Positions 1 through 8,522 of a stretch of 33,112 bases of DNA are shown piece after piece (position 1 is the first letter of the stretch; each line of letters opens with the position of its first letter). The translations under genes and the position numbers were made by a program. Source of the DNA: an uncultured bacterium (GTDB taxonomy: Bacteria > Bacillota > Clostridia > Lachnospirales > Lachnospiraceae). The DNA lies in assembly GCA_947643595.1 (NCBI GenBank), contig CANRWP010000036.1, forward strand, positions 1 to 33,112, in the 5' to 3' direction. Under the pieces are notes generated by a model. The model ran no database searches, was not told where the DNA came from, and saw only the letters and a list, made by a program, of their open reading frames with translations.

Positions 1-4
1 CGGC

Positions 5-1166
5 TTAGAAGTCTATGTCTGAGATATCCAACTCGCCGGACATCAGCTTTGGCAAAAGAGTGTCCCGTAATGATGATAATCTTTCATTTTCGAGTCGATT
101 GTTCAAATATCGCCCTAATAGTGGATGCACCTGCTCTTGCCACATCAATTACTCATGAATCGGCGGACACTTGAACGGTATCTTTTTTAGGTTCGATGCT
201 GGTTGGGCTATTGATGGAACTCCTGTCTGATTAGCATAAGAAAGCAACTCATGCTGTCCAGATGTACTATGGAAGAACAAAAGGAGGAACTCCGGGACAA
301 CCTTTGTCTCATCGCATCGCAGATAAAACTGTCGCTGTGATAAAACATATCGATCATATTTGCATCCGTCTGGAATCATGGCGACTTGTCCAATATTTCC
401 GGCATGGGTAAAAATAAGATCATGAGGAAACACAATGGAATTTTTCAGGCGTTCTGCGTGTTCCTCAGTTACGTAATTGAATTCAGGCTCTTCCAGAAAG
501 TACCCATGCAGGTGGTTTCCACTGATAATAGGTACACCTTCTGGAACAAAAGTGGAAACCTTGATATTTGAGCCAAAAGGACCCATAGCTACTTTCTCCG
601 CCACATCAAGAATTGTAGCTGTTGGCCACTCGGTATCTTGGAGGAGATGCTCATACAGAGTGATTGCCTTCTAAATTATCGTTTATCTTTATGTTAAGTT
701 GTATTTTTAGATCCAGCGCCTCCAAAATTCCCACAATTTTTTCCTGTTCCTCATATTCAAAATACGGAACTTCATATTTCATAATCGCACCCTTGTCTCC
801 ACGGGGCATCTTGGTACCCTTAGATGTCGCCATCGAATACTCAAAAAAGGCATCATTCGCAAGCGTGTAGTACAGGAACCTGCTGTTTACCCCATTCTTC
901 GCCCGCAAAACAAGAACATCATTCGAACATCCTCCATCAAATTCCGCAAACCATATTTTCTTAAAATATGGCCGGATATTTGAAACCAGAACATCTCCCA
1001 CACAAAAAGACTGCGTTTGCTGCACCACAGGCAAAGATGAAGCTTTGCATATTCCGCCTTTATTAGACATCATGTTCTCTGTAGATATATAAGTACTTTC
1101 ATCCAAAACAGAGACATCTACCTTGCCTTTGACATAATCACATATATCTGAAAGATTATATCTCAT
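5..1166 (-). pseudogene. hsdS: Type I restriction specificity subunit HsdS, broken by a frameshift and a nonsense codon
   Basis: HsdS selects the DNA target of a type I restriction-modification complex through two target-recognition domains (TRDs) separated by helical spacers. The start at 1166 overlaps the end of hsdM by 11 bases. The first open segment (1166-651) holds TRD1 and the central helix ending in INDNLE, then reads a stop at 651. Dropping one G of the GG at 667-668 continues the frame as AITLYEHLLQ and leads into TRD2 (WPTATILDVAEK, then MGPFGSNIK). The second segment stops at TAA 149-151, exactly where the usual PPIHEQ motif needs Gln (CAA), and the same frame continues to a classic HsdS tail, LLPKLMSGELDISD, ending at 5-7. 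With both lesions repaired the protein is about 386 residues, a normal HsdS length. The first segment alone resembles the half-subunits that can dimerise in some type I systems, so residual function is possible. Confidence 0.85.
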
Positions 1167-2676
1167 ACCCAATCGCCCCCAATTTTTTCCGTATTTCTTC
1201 TTCCAACTCATGCGATCTGGCAAACAATCCTGACAACTCAGACGTCAATCTTTGCATTTTTTCCTCAAATGGTTCTCCATCATCCTCTTCCTGTTCTACC
1301 CCCACATAACGCCCCGGAGTCAGAATGTAATCCTGTTGGCTTATTTCCTCTAATGTTGCTTCTTTACAGAAGCCCTGAATATCCCCGTATTCTTTCCCCT
1401 GCCTCCAATTCTGGTATGTAGCCGCAATTTTCTGAATATCTTCCTCTGATAGTTCCCGAACTCTTCTGTCTATCATATGTCCAAGTTTCCTTGCATCAAT
1501 AAAAAGCACCTTATTTTTTGATTGTCCGGTTTTTCCTTTCCTCATAATCCAAAGCGATACCGGAATCCCAGTGGAATAAAATAATTGATTCGGCAATGCT
1601 ACAATACACTCAACAATATCACCGACAATCATATTTTTTCTGATATTTCCCTCATTAGAGGTATTAGAACTCAAAGATCCATTCGCCAACACCGTCCCAC
1701 ATACTCCACCGACAGGGCTTAAATGATGAATCATATGCTGCAACCATGCAAAATTGGCATTACCAACTGGCGGAACACCATATTTCCACCGGATATCTTC
1801 CTGCAACCTTTCTCCTCCCCAATCCGACACATTAAAAGGAGGATTAGCCAAAATAAAATTTGCCTTTAATGTCTTATGCTGGTCGTCATGAAACGAATCG
1901 GCATTATGCCTTCCGAGATTCGCTTCCAACTGACGAATTGCTAAATTCATCTTTGCCAGTTTCCATGTCGTCGGATTGCTCTCCTGCCCAAAAATGGAAA
2001 TATCTCTGACATTCCCCTGATGCTCTCGTACAAATCGTGCAGATTGGCAAAACATACCGCCGCTCCCACATGCAGGATCAAAAATCTGGCCTTCAAACGG
2101 CTCAATCATTTCTACCAGAGTCCTTACAATGCAGGACGGTGTATAAAATTCTCCTCCCAGCTTTCCTTCCGCGCTCGCAAACTTGCTTAAAAAATATTCA
2201 TACACACGCCCCAGAACATCTCTTTCCTGTGCGGCAGATGACCCTACCTCTATATTAGTAAACAAAGTTACTAATTCTCCCAAACGTGTTTTGTCCAGTT
2301 CGGCCCTCGAATAATTTTTTGTCAAAACACCTTTTAATGAATTATTTTCTTTTTCTATTATTTCCATCGCATGATCAATTACACTGCCTATATCTGCACT
2401 TGCAGCATGTTTTTGAATTTCTGACCATCTCGCCTCCTTGGGAACCCAAAAAATATTATCTGCCAGATATTCATCTCTGTCTTCTTCATCACCATATCCT
2501 TCTTCCAACAGAGCCTGGTACTTTTCCTCAAACGAGTCAGATACATATTTCAAAAATATAAGCCCTAAAACCACATGTTTATATTCTGCTGCATCCATGT
2601 TAGAACGCAGCTTATCCGCCGCCTGCCATAACTTTTCTTCAAATCCAATATTAGTAGTTCCCGTTGCCACTTTCAT
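1156..2676 (-). CDS. hsdM: Type I restriction-modification DNA methyltransferase subunit HsdM
   Basis: HsdM methylates adenine at the site chosen by HsdS, using S-adenosylmethionine. The 506-residue protein has the N-terminal helical domain ([20 protein letters not shown]), then GEFYTP at about 176-180, the cofactor motif DPACGSGG at 200-207 and the N6-adenine catalytic motif NPPF at 278-281. All key motifs are intact. I place the start at 2676 because residues upstream in the same frame are low-complexity read-through of folP, while [15 protein letters not shown] matches how the family begins. The start codon overlaps the folP stop (ATGA), with GAGGT shortly upstream inside folP. The base composition is visibly more AT-rich than the folate genes, which suggests horizontal acquisition. 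hsdS follows immediately but is broken, and hsdR is not in the window. HsdM may be an orphan subunit here. Confidence 0.93.
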   Translation of the reverse strand: MKVATGTTNIGFEEKLWQAADKLRSNMDAAEYKHVVLGLIFLKYVSDSFEEKYQALLEEGYGDEEDRDEYLADNIFWVPKEARWSEIQKHAASADIGSVIDHAMEIIEKENNSLKGVLTKNYSRAELDKTRLGELVTLFTNIEVGSSAAQERDVLGRVYEYFLSKFASAEGKLGGEFYTPSCIVRTLVEMIEPFEGQIFDPACGSGGMFCQSARFVREHQGNVRDISIFGQESNPTTWKLAKMNLAIRQLEANLGRHNADSFHDDQHKTLKANFILANPPFNVSDWGGERLQEDIRWKYGVPPVGNANFAWLQHMIHHLSPVGGVCGTVLANGSLSSNTSNEGNIRKNMIVGDIVECIVALPNQLFYSTGIPVSLWIMRKGKTGQSKNKVLFIDARKLGHMIDRRVRELSEEDIQKIAATYQNWRQGKEYGDIQGFCKEATLEEISQQDYILTPGRYVGVEQEEDDGEPFEEKMQRLTSELSGLFARSHELEEEIRKKLGAIGYEI

Positions 2677-3485
2677 ACCATATACCTCTTCACCGCTTCC
2701 GCCATCTTCACCGCCCGCACGTTCTCCTTCACGTCGTGCACCCGGACAAAGCCGCACCCTTTCAACACACCGATCACCGTCGTCGCCAGCGTACCCTCCT
2801 GCCTCTCCTCTGGGGGCAGATCCAACGTCAGCCCGATCACCGATTTTCTGCTGCATCCCAGCAGGAGGGGATATCCCAGAACATGCAGCCGCTCCAGCTT
2901 CGCGATCATCTCCAGATTCTGCTCATAAGTTTTTCCAAACCCGATCCCCGGATCCAGAATAATCTTTTCCCCTGCGATTCCCGCCTTCTCCGCCAGAGAA
3001 AGGCTTTCCCGCAGTTCAGAAATAACGCCCGTTACCACCCCTTCATAGAGAGCCTCACTCCGATTGTGCATCAGACAGCAGGGCACTTCCGCCCTCGATA
3101 TCACGGCGGCCATCTCCCCGTCATACTTCAATCCCCAGATGTCATTGATCATATCCGCCCCCGCCGAAATCCCTGCCTCCGCCACAGCGGACTTATAGGT
3201 ATCCAGCGATATCGGAATATCAAATTCTCTTTTAACTTTCTCTATCACCGATACAACACGCCCGATCTCCTCCTCGTCGGAGATCTTTGTATGACCCGGT
3301 CTCGTGGACTCCCCGCCGATATCCAGAATGTCCATCCCTTCCTCCAGCATCTTTTCCACCTGAAAAAGCGCCCGGTCCACCTCCTGAAACCTCCCGCCGT
3401 CCGAAAAAGAATCCGGCGTCACATTCAGGATTCCCATAACATAACATCTGATATTTATATCAAACTCTCTATTTCCAATTCTCAT
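2673..3485 (-). CDS. folP: Dihydropteroate synthase
   Basis: Dihydropteroate synthase condenses 6-hydroxymethyl-dihydropterin pyrophosphate with p-aminobenzoate in cytosolic folate synthesis and is the sulfonamide target. The 270-residue protein shows [15 protein letters not shown] near residues 17-31, [10 protein letters not shown], the SLDTYK strand, the [10 protein letters not shown] segment, LDPGIGFGK and the C-terminal GCSRKS. These are the pterin, phosphate and pABA-site motifs of the family. The start at 3485 is chosen because AGGAG lies five bases upstream; the frame is open a further 48 bases but without a ribosome site. It is the last folate gene in a minus-strand series folC-folE-HD-folP. 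A palindromic element and about 245 bases separate it from the HD gene, so it may be partly uncoupled from the upstream genes. Its stop overlaps the hsdM start by four bases. Confidence 0.96.
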   Translation of the reverse strand: MRIGNREFDINIRCYVMGILNVTPDSFSDGGRFQEVDRALFQVEKMLEEGMDILDIGGESTRPGHTKISDEEEIGRVVSVIEKVKREFDIPISLDTYKSAVAEAGISAGADMINDIWGLKYDGEMAAVISRAEVPCCLMHNRSEALYEGVVTGVISELRESLSLAEKAGIAGEKIILDPGIGFGKTYEQNLEMIAKLERLHVLGYPLLLGCSRKSVIGLTLDLPPEERQEGTLATTVIGVLKGCGFVRVHDVKENVRAVKMAEAVKRYMV

Positions 3486-3553
3486 AAAACTCCTGCTTCT
3501 TTCTTTTTCATGTGATAGTTCGGCGGCCTGCACCCTTTTATGCTTTCACAGCC

Positions 3554-3691
3554 TGTCCGGATGGAAGTCAAATTCTCAAGGAGCCCCTTAAAAAGCGTCG
3601 GCACTTAGCGAGGTATTTTCGAGCTTAGTGTCCGCTACGCTGTTTACGGAGCGAAAGCGCGGCGACGGAGAATTTGACTTCCATCCGGACA
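3554..3691. repeat. 138-bp palindromic element with 24-bp perfect terminal inverted repeats
   Basis: The arms 3554-3577 and 3668-3691 are exact reverse complements over 24 bases; the left arm begins TGTCCGGATGGAAG. The 90-base interior is itself structured: CACTTAGC around 3603 faces GCTTAGTG around 3623 with one mismatch, and CGCTACGC around 3633 faces GCGAAAGCG. No convincing reading frame occupies it. It lies between the HD gene and folP. It could be a MITE-like or REP-like mobile repeat, a structured RNA, or a transcription-ending hairpin between two operon genes. I see only this copy in the window. Its internal motif feels familiar from intergenic repeats of related bacteria, but that is memory, not a search. 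Confidence 0.8.
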
Positions 3692-3730
3692 CCTGTCAAC
3701 CAACAAAAAACGCCGCCCCGAACTCCTCCC

Positions 3731-4213
3731 CTAAAACCGCAGCCTCAGATTTTTCTTATCTCCCTTCCAGTCGCACTCCCTCTCCATCTCACAGCAAAAA
3801 CAGCTCCTGCTCATCTTGTCCGCCCGGTATAAAATGCCGTCCAGGGTAGGCTCCTCCCCGATCTCTGCATTTCGGTGGTTGGAGATCGCTGAGAGGATCT
3901 TCTCGCTCTCCTCGTTCTCAAACCCGCAGTCCGACAGAATCTCCGGCGCCAGCCCCGCGGAGGCCTTCTCGTGGGGCGTCCCATCCTCGTACTGCCTCCA
4001 CCTGCCGATATCGTGCAACAGCGCCGCCGCGTAGATCATCTCCTTCGGGATGGAGAGATCCTGCCGCAGATTAAAGATCATAGCCAGTCTCGCCACATCC
4101 AGAAAATGCTCCATATCATGACGACAAAAACGCCTGTTTTCCTCCGCCATCTTGTTTCTCTTTAAATATGTATTAAATAAATCGTGTTTTAATATTTTGT
4201 TTACCCGTTCCAT
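3731..4213 (-). CDS. HD-domain hydrolase of the folate operon
   Basis: This 160-residue cytosolic protein carries an HD-superfamily metal-binding core: His in RHDMEHFLDVAR, the His-Asp pair in LLHDIGRWRQYE, and a later SNHRNAE histidine. HD proteins of this size are usually metal-dependent phosphohydrolases. The C-terminus is Cys-rich (SRSCFCCEMERECDW), which might bind a further metal. The start at 4213 has AGGAAAG upstream; a TTG six codons earlier is less likely. It sits 36 bases after folE and before folP on the same strand, so I infer a role in folate synthesis. One candidate is removal of phosphate from dihydroneopterin triphosphate, a step whose gene is often missing in such operons. 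That substrate is a guess from context; the HD assignment itself is firm. Confidence 0.8.
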   Translation of the reverse strand: MERVNKILKHDLFNTYLKRNKMAEENRRFCRHDMEHFLDVARLAMIFNLRQDLSIPKEMIYAAALLHDIGRWRQYEDGTPHEKASAGLAPEILSDCGFENEESEKILSAISNHRNAEIGEEPTLDGILYRADKMSRSCFCCEMERECDWKGDKKNLRLRF

Positions 4214-4249
4214 TCCGCACTTTCCTGTCAACTGCTCCGCGCCGTTTTT

Positions 4250-4807
4250 TTACCGCTCCAACATCCGGAAGAAATTATGCTGCAGCTGCGCATCCTCCCG
4301 AAAAACCCCTTTCACCGCGTAGGTTACCGTCCTGCTGCCGGGCTTCTTCACCCCCCGCATCGTCATACACAAATGTTCCGCCTCCGTCAGCACCATCACG
4401 CCCCTGGCGGACAGATGTTCCATCACCGCCTCCGCGATCTGTTCCGTCATCCTCTCCTGGAGCTGCAGTCTCTTCGCGTATATCTCCACACATCTCGCCA
4501 GTTTGCTTAATCCTGCGATCTTTCCGTCCGGGATGTAGGCGATGTGCACCTTTCCGAAAAAAGGCAGCATATGATGCTCACACATAGAATAGAACACGAT
4601 GTCCTTCTCCAACACCATCTCTGTCTTCTCCGTCGCAAAGGTCTTCGAGAGAACTTCCGCCGCGTCCGCCTCCATACCGCCGCAGATCTCCCCGTACATC
4701 CGGGCGATCCGATCCGGAGTTTCCAGCAGTCCCTCCCGCTCACCATCCTCACCGATGCCTTCCAACAACAGCTTAACGGCCTTTTTTATTTTTTCCTGAT
4801 CTACCAT
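4250..4807 (-). CDS. folE: GTP cyclohydrolase I
   Basis: GTP cyclohydrolase I turns GTP into 7,8-dihydroneopterin triphosphate, the first committed step of folate synthesis. The 185-residue protein carries the zinc ligands in [10 protein letters not shown] (Cys76 and His79) and in [15 protein letters not shown] (Cys147), plus the GLSKLAR segment, all typical of the zinc-type FolE. AGGAG stands eight bases before the ATG at 4807. Its first 35 bases overlap the 3' end of folC, which points to translational coupling within one folate operon. The enzyme is of normal length with no missing residues, so it should be active. Confidence 0.97.
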   Translation of the reverse strand: MVDQEKIKKAVKLLLEGIGEDGEREGLLETPDRIARMYGEICGGMEADAAEVLSKTFATEKTEMVLEKDIVFYSMCEHHMLPFFGKVHIAYIPDGKIAGLSKLARCVEIYAKRLQLQERMTEQIAEAVMEHLSARGVMVLTEAEHLCMTMRGVKKPGSRTVTYAVKGVFREDAQLQHNFFRMLER

Positions 4808-6107
4808 GTTTTTCGCTCCTGTCCTTTACTATCCTGCCAAGCGCCCCCAGATAAGAGAGAGAACCGAAGGCCAGAATGACCCAATCCTTCCCGGCGAGAA
4901 GATAGGCCATCTCCACCGCCTCCTCCAGACTGGCCGCCTCCGTCACGCGGGGGTGATACGCCGAAGCCGCGAGCGCCAGATCATGTCCGGACAAAGCTCT
5001 CACCTGCCCGGGCGGCGTGACCGTGATGATCTGTTCCGCGTAGGCATAAGTCTGCGCTATTACTTTCTCATATTCTTTATCCTTCAACATTCCTATTATA
5101 TAAAGAATCTTTTTATTTGTAAAATAAAACCGCACCGCCTCCGCCAGACGTTTTGCCGCATCCTCATTGTGCGCCCCATCCAGAATAAAACAGGGCCTCT
5201 TTGCCGCGATCTCAAATCGGTACGCCCATCTCGTCTGGGACAGACCGGCCCTGATCTGCCTTTCGGTGATCGAGAAGCCCTTTTTCCCCAGAGCCTCGGC
5301 GATCTCCACCGCCAGAGCGGCATTCTCCGGCTGCACCATGCCCGCCAGAGGGATCTCGAGATGTCTGTAATACCCGCCGTCCTGAGAGATATAGTCAAAG
5401 CGCTGTCTCTCCAAACCGTATTTTACATGGGATATGCGTTCCTTCTCCACAAGGCGAAGCACTACACCGCCGGCCTTCTCCCTCAAAATCTCCAGCACCT
5501 CCGGATCCTGTATACCGCTGACGATCTCGGCCCCGGGTTTTATGATACCTGCCTTGTGCGCCGCGATCTCCCCCAGGGTATTCCCCAAAAACGCCATGTG
5601 ATCCATGCTGACGGAAGCAAAAGCGGCGACCAGTGTATTCCGGATGACATTCGTGGCGTCCAGATCCCCGCCCATCCCGCACTCCAAAAGTACGATATCG
5701 CAGTGCTGTTCCTTAAAATACTGAAAACAGGCGACCGTCTCCATCTCAAATACCGTGGGGTGCGCCCGCCCCAGCGACGCCATGGCATCGGCCTCCTCCC
5801 GGATCAGGCTCATCAGCTCCGCGAACTCTCTCGCCAGAATTTCCTTCCCGTTCACCTGTATCTTCTCCCGGTAGGCATAGACCGCCGGAGAGCAGTAACA
5901 ACCCACCCGGTACCCGGCCGCCCGCAAAATACCGTAGGTGTAAGCCAGCACGGATCCCTTTCCGTTTGTCCCCGCGATATGCACAAAAAACAGACTGTCC
6001 TGCGGATTTCCAAGCCTCCGGCTAAGCTCCTCCGTGCTCTCAAGCCCCGGCACACTGCCAAGCTGCGACATCTCTTCCAAATAGTCCAAGGTTTCCCGAT
6101 AATTCAT
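4773..6107 (-). CDS. folC: Bifunctional folylpolyglutamate / dihydrofolate synthase
   Basis: This Mur-ligase-family enzyme adds glutamate to dihydropteroate and to reduced folates with ATP. From the start chosen here (444 residues) it shows the P-loop GTNGKGS at residues 46-52, the MSLIREEAD helix, the [16 protein letters not shown] segment, [23 protein letters not shown] for Mg2+ and ATP binding, and [10 protein letters not shown] in the C-terminal domain. The ATG at 6107 follows GGGAGA by about seven bases; an in-frame start 48 bases earlier lacks a ribosome site. It is the first gene of the minus-strand folate set and overlaps folE by 35 bases. A small plus-strand gene diverges from it, leaving about 50 bases for its promoter. 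Some organisms split the two activities between enzymes, so dihydrofolate synthase activity is inferred. Confidence 0.95.
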   Translation of the reverse strand: MNYRETLDYLEEMSQLGSVPGLESTEELSRRLGNPQDSLFFVHIAGTNGKGSVLAYTYGILRAAGYRVGCYCSPAVYAYREKIQVNGKEILAREFAELMSLIREEADAMASLGRAHPTVFEMETVACFQYFKEQHCDIVLLECGMGGDLDATNVIRNTLVAAFASVSMDHMAFLGNTLGEIAAHKAGIIKPGAEIVSGIQDPEVLEILREKAGGVVLRLVEKERISHVKYGLERQRFDYISQDGGYYRHLEIPLAGMVQPENAALAVEIAEALGKKGFSITERQIRAGLSQTRWAYRFEIAAKRPCFILDGAHNEDAAKRLAEAVRFYFTNKKILYIIGMLKDKEYEKVIAQTYAYAEQIITVTPPGQVRALSGHDLALAASAYHPRVTEAASLEEAVEMAYLLAGKDWVILAFGSLSYLGALGRIVKDRSEKHGRSGKNKKGR

Positions 6108-6160
6108 GTGCATTCTCCCAAATTTATCTTCCCTGCAATTTTGCAGCCACTCCATTTATT

Positions 6161-6631
6161 ATGAATAAACCGGTCCGATCTGTCCATACTTTTTTTATGA
6201 GCAGAAAAAAAGAAAACAATACACCCATGCCTTTCTTCAAATTATTTCTCCACTGCGGCATAGCCGGCTGGTGCATCGAGATCCTCTTCACCGCCTGCGA
6301 GATGCTCAAGCGGCGGGAATTCCAACTAAAAGGAACCACCTCCCTGTGGATGTTTCCGATCTACGGCTGCGCCGCCTTTTTGCGGCCGCTTTTTCGCATC
6401 ACCCACAGGCTGTGGCTCCCTCTCCGCGGTACTCTGTATGCTCTCCTTATTTTTTCCGGTGAATTTCTTTCCGGCAGACTGCTGAGCCGAAAAAAACTGA
6501 ACCCCTGGGATTACAGCGGGAACAGGCTTCGCCTCGGTCCCCATATACGGCTGGACTTCTTCCCCAACTGGTTTCTCGTAGGGCTGTTCTATGAAAAATT
6601 CACGAGAAAAAATGGATTCCGGAATCTGTAG
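6161..6631 (+). CDS. Small DUF1113-like integral membrane protein
   Basis: This protein of up to 156 residues has several hydrophobic segments (LFLHCGIAGWCIEILFTAC, then SLWMFPIYGCAAFL, then LYALLIFSGEFL) and the signature LNPWDYSGNRLRLGPHIRLDF. The GWCIE start and the WDYS motif are shared with the longer protein at 12709-13647 and with the DUF1113 (PF06541, 'putative ABC transporter permease') family. Function is unknown. The start is uncertain: neither the first ATG (6161) nor the ATG at 6197 or 6227 has a clear ribosome site. It diverges from folC and converges with the gene at 6640, ending nine bases from it. It stands alone on its strand. Confidence 0.6.
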   Translation: MNKPVRSVHTFFMSRKKENNTPMPFFKLFLHCGIAGWCIEILFTACEMLKRREFQLKGTTSLWMFPIYGCAAFLRPLFRITHRLWLPLRGTLYALLIFSGEFLSGRLLSRKKLNPWDYSGNRLRLGPHIRLDFFPNWFLVGLFYEKFTRKNGFRNL

Positions 6632-6639
6632 AGAGACGA

Positions 6640-7026
6640 TCAGTCATCGTATTCGTCCGCCAGGTTATCCTCCGGATCCATATCCGCATCGATCCGCAGA
6701 GTGTTCATCGTCCTGCGCTTCCTTCTCGCCTCCTCGGATGCCTCCAGAATAAAATCTTTGATGGACTTCGCGTTCCGCACATGCTCGATATACAGTTTCG
6801 GGTTTGTCGTATCCCCCGTATAACAGATCACCGTCCCCATCTTAAAGATCCTCTCCCACAGAGTTGCCGACAGCTCCACATCCTGTACTTTATACATGTA
6901 ACAGTCATTCTCCTTCGTGCTCAAAAGCCCTGTGTTGACTGTGATCATTTCCTCCCTCACCGTATACTTCGTAAAAGTCCAGGGCAGGCCAAAAAATAAC
7001 AGTCGTTTTCTTTCGATAAATTCCAT
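6640..7026 (-). CDS. Small bacterial-PH-like (bPH2) domain protein
   Basis: This 128-residue protein has a short beta-rich domain of the type seen in bacterial PH-like (DUF304/bPH2) proteins: LPWTFTKYTVREEMITVNTGLLSTKENDCYMYKVQDVELSATLWERIFKMG is read across residues 13-63, followed by GTVICYTGDTTNPKLYIEHVRN. The tail is acidic (DMDPEDNLADEYDD). I see no membrane helix, whereas many family members have two. The start at 7026 has AGGAG seven bases upstream; the ATG two codons earlier sits too close to it. It follows pyrI by 47 bases on the same strand and may be co-transcribed. Its function is unknown; a lipid- or protein-binding role is only suggested by the fold. Confidence 0.65.
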   Translation of the reverse strand: MEFIERKRLLFFGLPWTFTKYTVREEMITVNTGLLSTKENDCYMYKVQDVELSATLWERIFKMGTVICYTGDTTNPKLYIEHVRNAKSIKDFILEASEEARRKRRTMNTLRIDADMDPEDNLADEYDD

Positions 7027-7073
7027 TCCCATTCTCCTCTTCCTTTCTATATATCCGTCTCCGCCAGGCCTCC

Positions 7074-7517
7074 TTATTTGTCGTGGGACGCTTTCTTACT
7101 GTATTTCTCCTCGCAATATTTGCAACGGTAGATCTCTTTCACCTCGTCAGCCAGCACAAAGATGTGCGGAAGTTCCTGCTCTATGGAAGTGATGCAGCGC
7201 GGATTGTGACAATGGATCACATTTTTGATCTCCTTCGGCAGATGCAGAGCCATCTTTTCCACGATCTCGCCTTTCTGAATAATATTGACCGTGATATTGT
7301 GGTCAATATACCCCAGAATATCCAGATTCAACATGTTGATATCGCACTCCACCTTTATGATATCCTTTTTCTTCATCTTGTTGCTGCGGGCATTTTTTAT
7401 GATGGCGACCGTACAGTCCAGCTTATCCAACTGCAGGTATCTGTAAATTTCCATGCTCTTGCCGGCCTTGATATGGTCCAACACCAGCCCCTCCTCGATC
7501 TTTCCTACATTTAACAT
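7074..7517 (-). CDS. pyrI: Aspartate carbamoyltransferase regulatory subunit
   Basis: PyrI binds nucleotide effectors and assembles with PyrB trimers into the allosteric ATCase of pyrimidine synthesis. The 147-residue protein has an N-terminal effector domain (IEEGLVLDHIKAGKSMEIYRYL) and a C-terminal zinc domain with Cys103, Cys108, Cys132 and Cys135 (CHNPRC and CKYCE), the four zinc ligands that hold regulatory to catalytic chains. It begins 27 bases after pyrB and has normal length. Its presence means that this ATCase is of the feedback-regulated type, not the PyrR-only type common in Bacillus. Confidence 0.96.
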   Translation of the reverse strand: MLNVGKIEEGLVLDHIKAGKSMEIYRYLQLDKLDCTVAIIKNARSNKMKKKDIIKVECDINMLNLDILGYIDHNITVNIIQKGEIVEKMALHLPKEIKNVIHCHNPRCITSIEQELPHIFVLADEVKEIYRCKYCEEKYSKKASHDK

Positions 7518-7544
7518 ATGATAACCATTCCCTTTCTATCGCTC

Positions 7545-8456
7545 TCACACAAGCTCCAACAGCGTCAGGATCAGAGCCATGCGGACATACACCCCGTACT
7601 GTACCTGCTTGAAATAGACCGCCCTTTCATCCTCATCCACCTCCACGGAGATCTCGTTGACCCTCGGAAGCGGGTGCAGCACCAGACAGTCCTGTTTCGC
7701 AAGAGCCATCTTCGCCCTGTCCAGGATATAGAAGTCTTTTAACCGGACGTAGTCTTCCTCATTGAAGAAACGCTCCCTCTGTACTCTTGTCATATACAGA
7801 AGATCCAGCTGCGGTATACAGCTCTCCAGGTTGATCACCTCCTCATAAGGGATCTCCTTTTCTTTCAACATCTCGATGATGTAATCCGGGACGCGCAGTT
7901 CCTCCGGAGAAATAAATATAAATTTAACATTTTCATAACGCACCAGCGCATTGATCAGGGAGTGCACCGTCCGGCCAAACTTCAGATCCCCGCAGAGGCC
8001 TATCGTGAAATTCCCCAGGCGTCCCTTCAGGGCGTGGATCGTCATCAGATCCGTCAGGGTCTGAGTGGGGTGCTGGTGTCCGCCGTCCCCCGCGTTGATG
8101 ATCGGGATAGATGAGCGGGAGGCCGCCACGTACGCCGCTCCCTCCTTCGGATGCCGCATGGCGCAGATATCCGCAAAACAGCAGATCACGCGGGTGGTGT
8201 CCGCAACGCTCTCCCCCTTCGACGCGGAGGACGAGGCCGCATCCGAAAAGCCGATCACGTTCCCGCCCAGATTCAGCATGGCGGTCTCAAAGCTCAGCCT
8301 GGTCCGCGTGCTGGGCTCATAAAAACAGGTCGCCAGCTTTTTCCCCGCGCACATATGCGCATATTTCCCGGGTTCCCTCTCGATATCGTCCGCAAGATGA
8401 AAAAGAGAATCCAGTTCTTCCGTCGAAAAATCGAGCGGACTCAATAGATGTTTCAT
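7545..8456 (-). CDS. pyrB: Aspartate carbamoyltransferase catalytic subunit
   Basis: PyrB transfers the carbamoyl group from carbamoyl phosphate to aspartate, the first committed step of pyrimidine synthesis. The 303-residue protein carries the carbamoyl-phosphate loop [13 protein letters not shown] (STRTR at 49-53), the swinging loop [23 protein letters not shown] and the C-terminal [17 protein letters not shown] precedes the ATG by about eight bases. Only 30 bases separate it from a strong hairpin at 8487-8520, so its transcripts either read through from the nitroreductase gene or start inside that hairpin. pyrI follows. No other pyr genes are in the window. Confidence 0.97.
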   Translation of the reverse strand: MKHLLSPLDFSTEELDSLFHLADDIEREPGKYAHMCAGKKLATCFYEPSTRTRLSFETAMLNLGGNVIGFSDAASSSASKGESVADTTRVICCFADICAMRHPKEGAAYVAASRSSIPIINAGDGGHQHPTQTLTDLMTIHALKGRLGNFTIGLCGDLKFGRTVHSLINALVRYENVKFIFISPEELRVPDYIIEMLKEKEIPYEEVINLESCIPQLDLLYMTRVQRERFFNEEDYVRLKDFYILDRAKMALAKQDCLVLHPLPRVNEISVEVDEDERAVYFKQVQYGVYVRMALILTLLELV

Positions 8457-8486
8457 GGTGTAATACCTCCTGTTTTTCGTTCCATG

Positions 8487-8520
8487 AAAAGGCGAAGGGA
8501 AAAATATCCCTTCGCCTTTT
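8487..8520 (-). terminator. Perfect 14-bp hairpin between the nitroreductase gene and pyrB (terminator or attenuator)
   Basis: The arms AAAAGGCGAAGGGA (8487-8500) and its exact complement (8507-8520) enclose a six-base loop. It begins two bases after the nitroreductase stop and ends in four Ts on the minus strand, 30 bases before pyrB. It would end nitroreductase transcripts. Because so little space remains before pyrB, it could also regulate pyrBI by attenuation. A weak promoter-like pair, TTGTTA-17-TATTTT, lies across it on the minus strand. Confidence 0.75.
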
Positions 8521-8522
8521 AA

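Noticed and set aside
667..668. Phase variation by slippage in hsdS
   Set aside because: Only two Gs are present and no repeat tract exists; plain mutation is the simpler reading.
2677..2856. 60-codon N-terminal extension of hsdM
   Set aside because: It is folP read in another frame and shows no HsdM similarity; the ATG at 2676 fits family starts.
4806..6164. Long plus-strand open frame (about 450 codons) opposite folC
   Set aside because: It mirrors folC, is rich in Arg, His, Gln and Leu, and has no recognisable domain; folC has full motif support.
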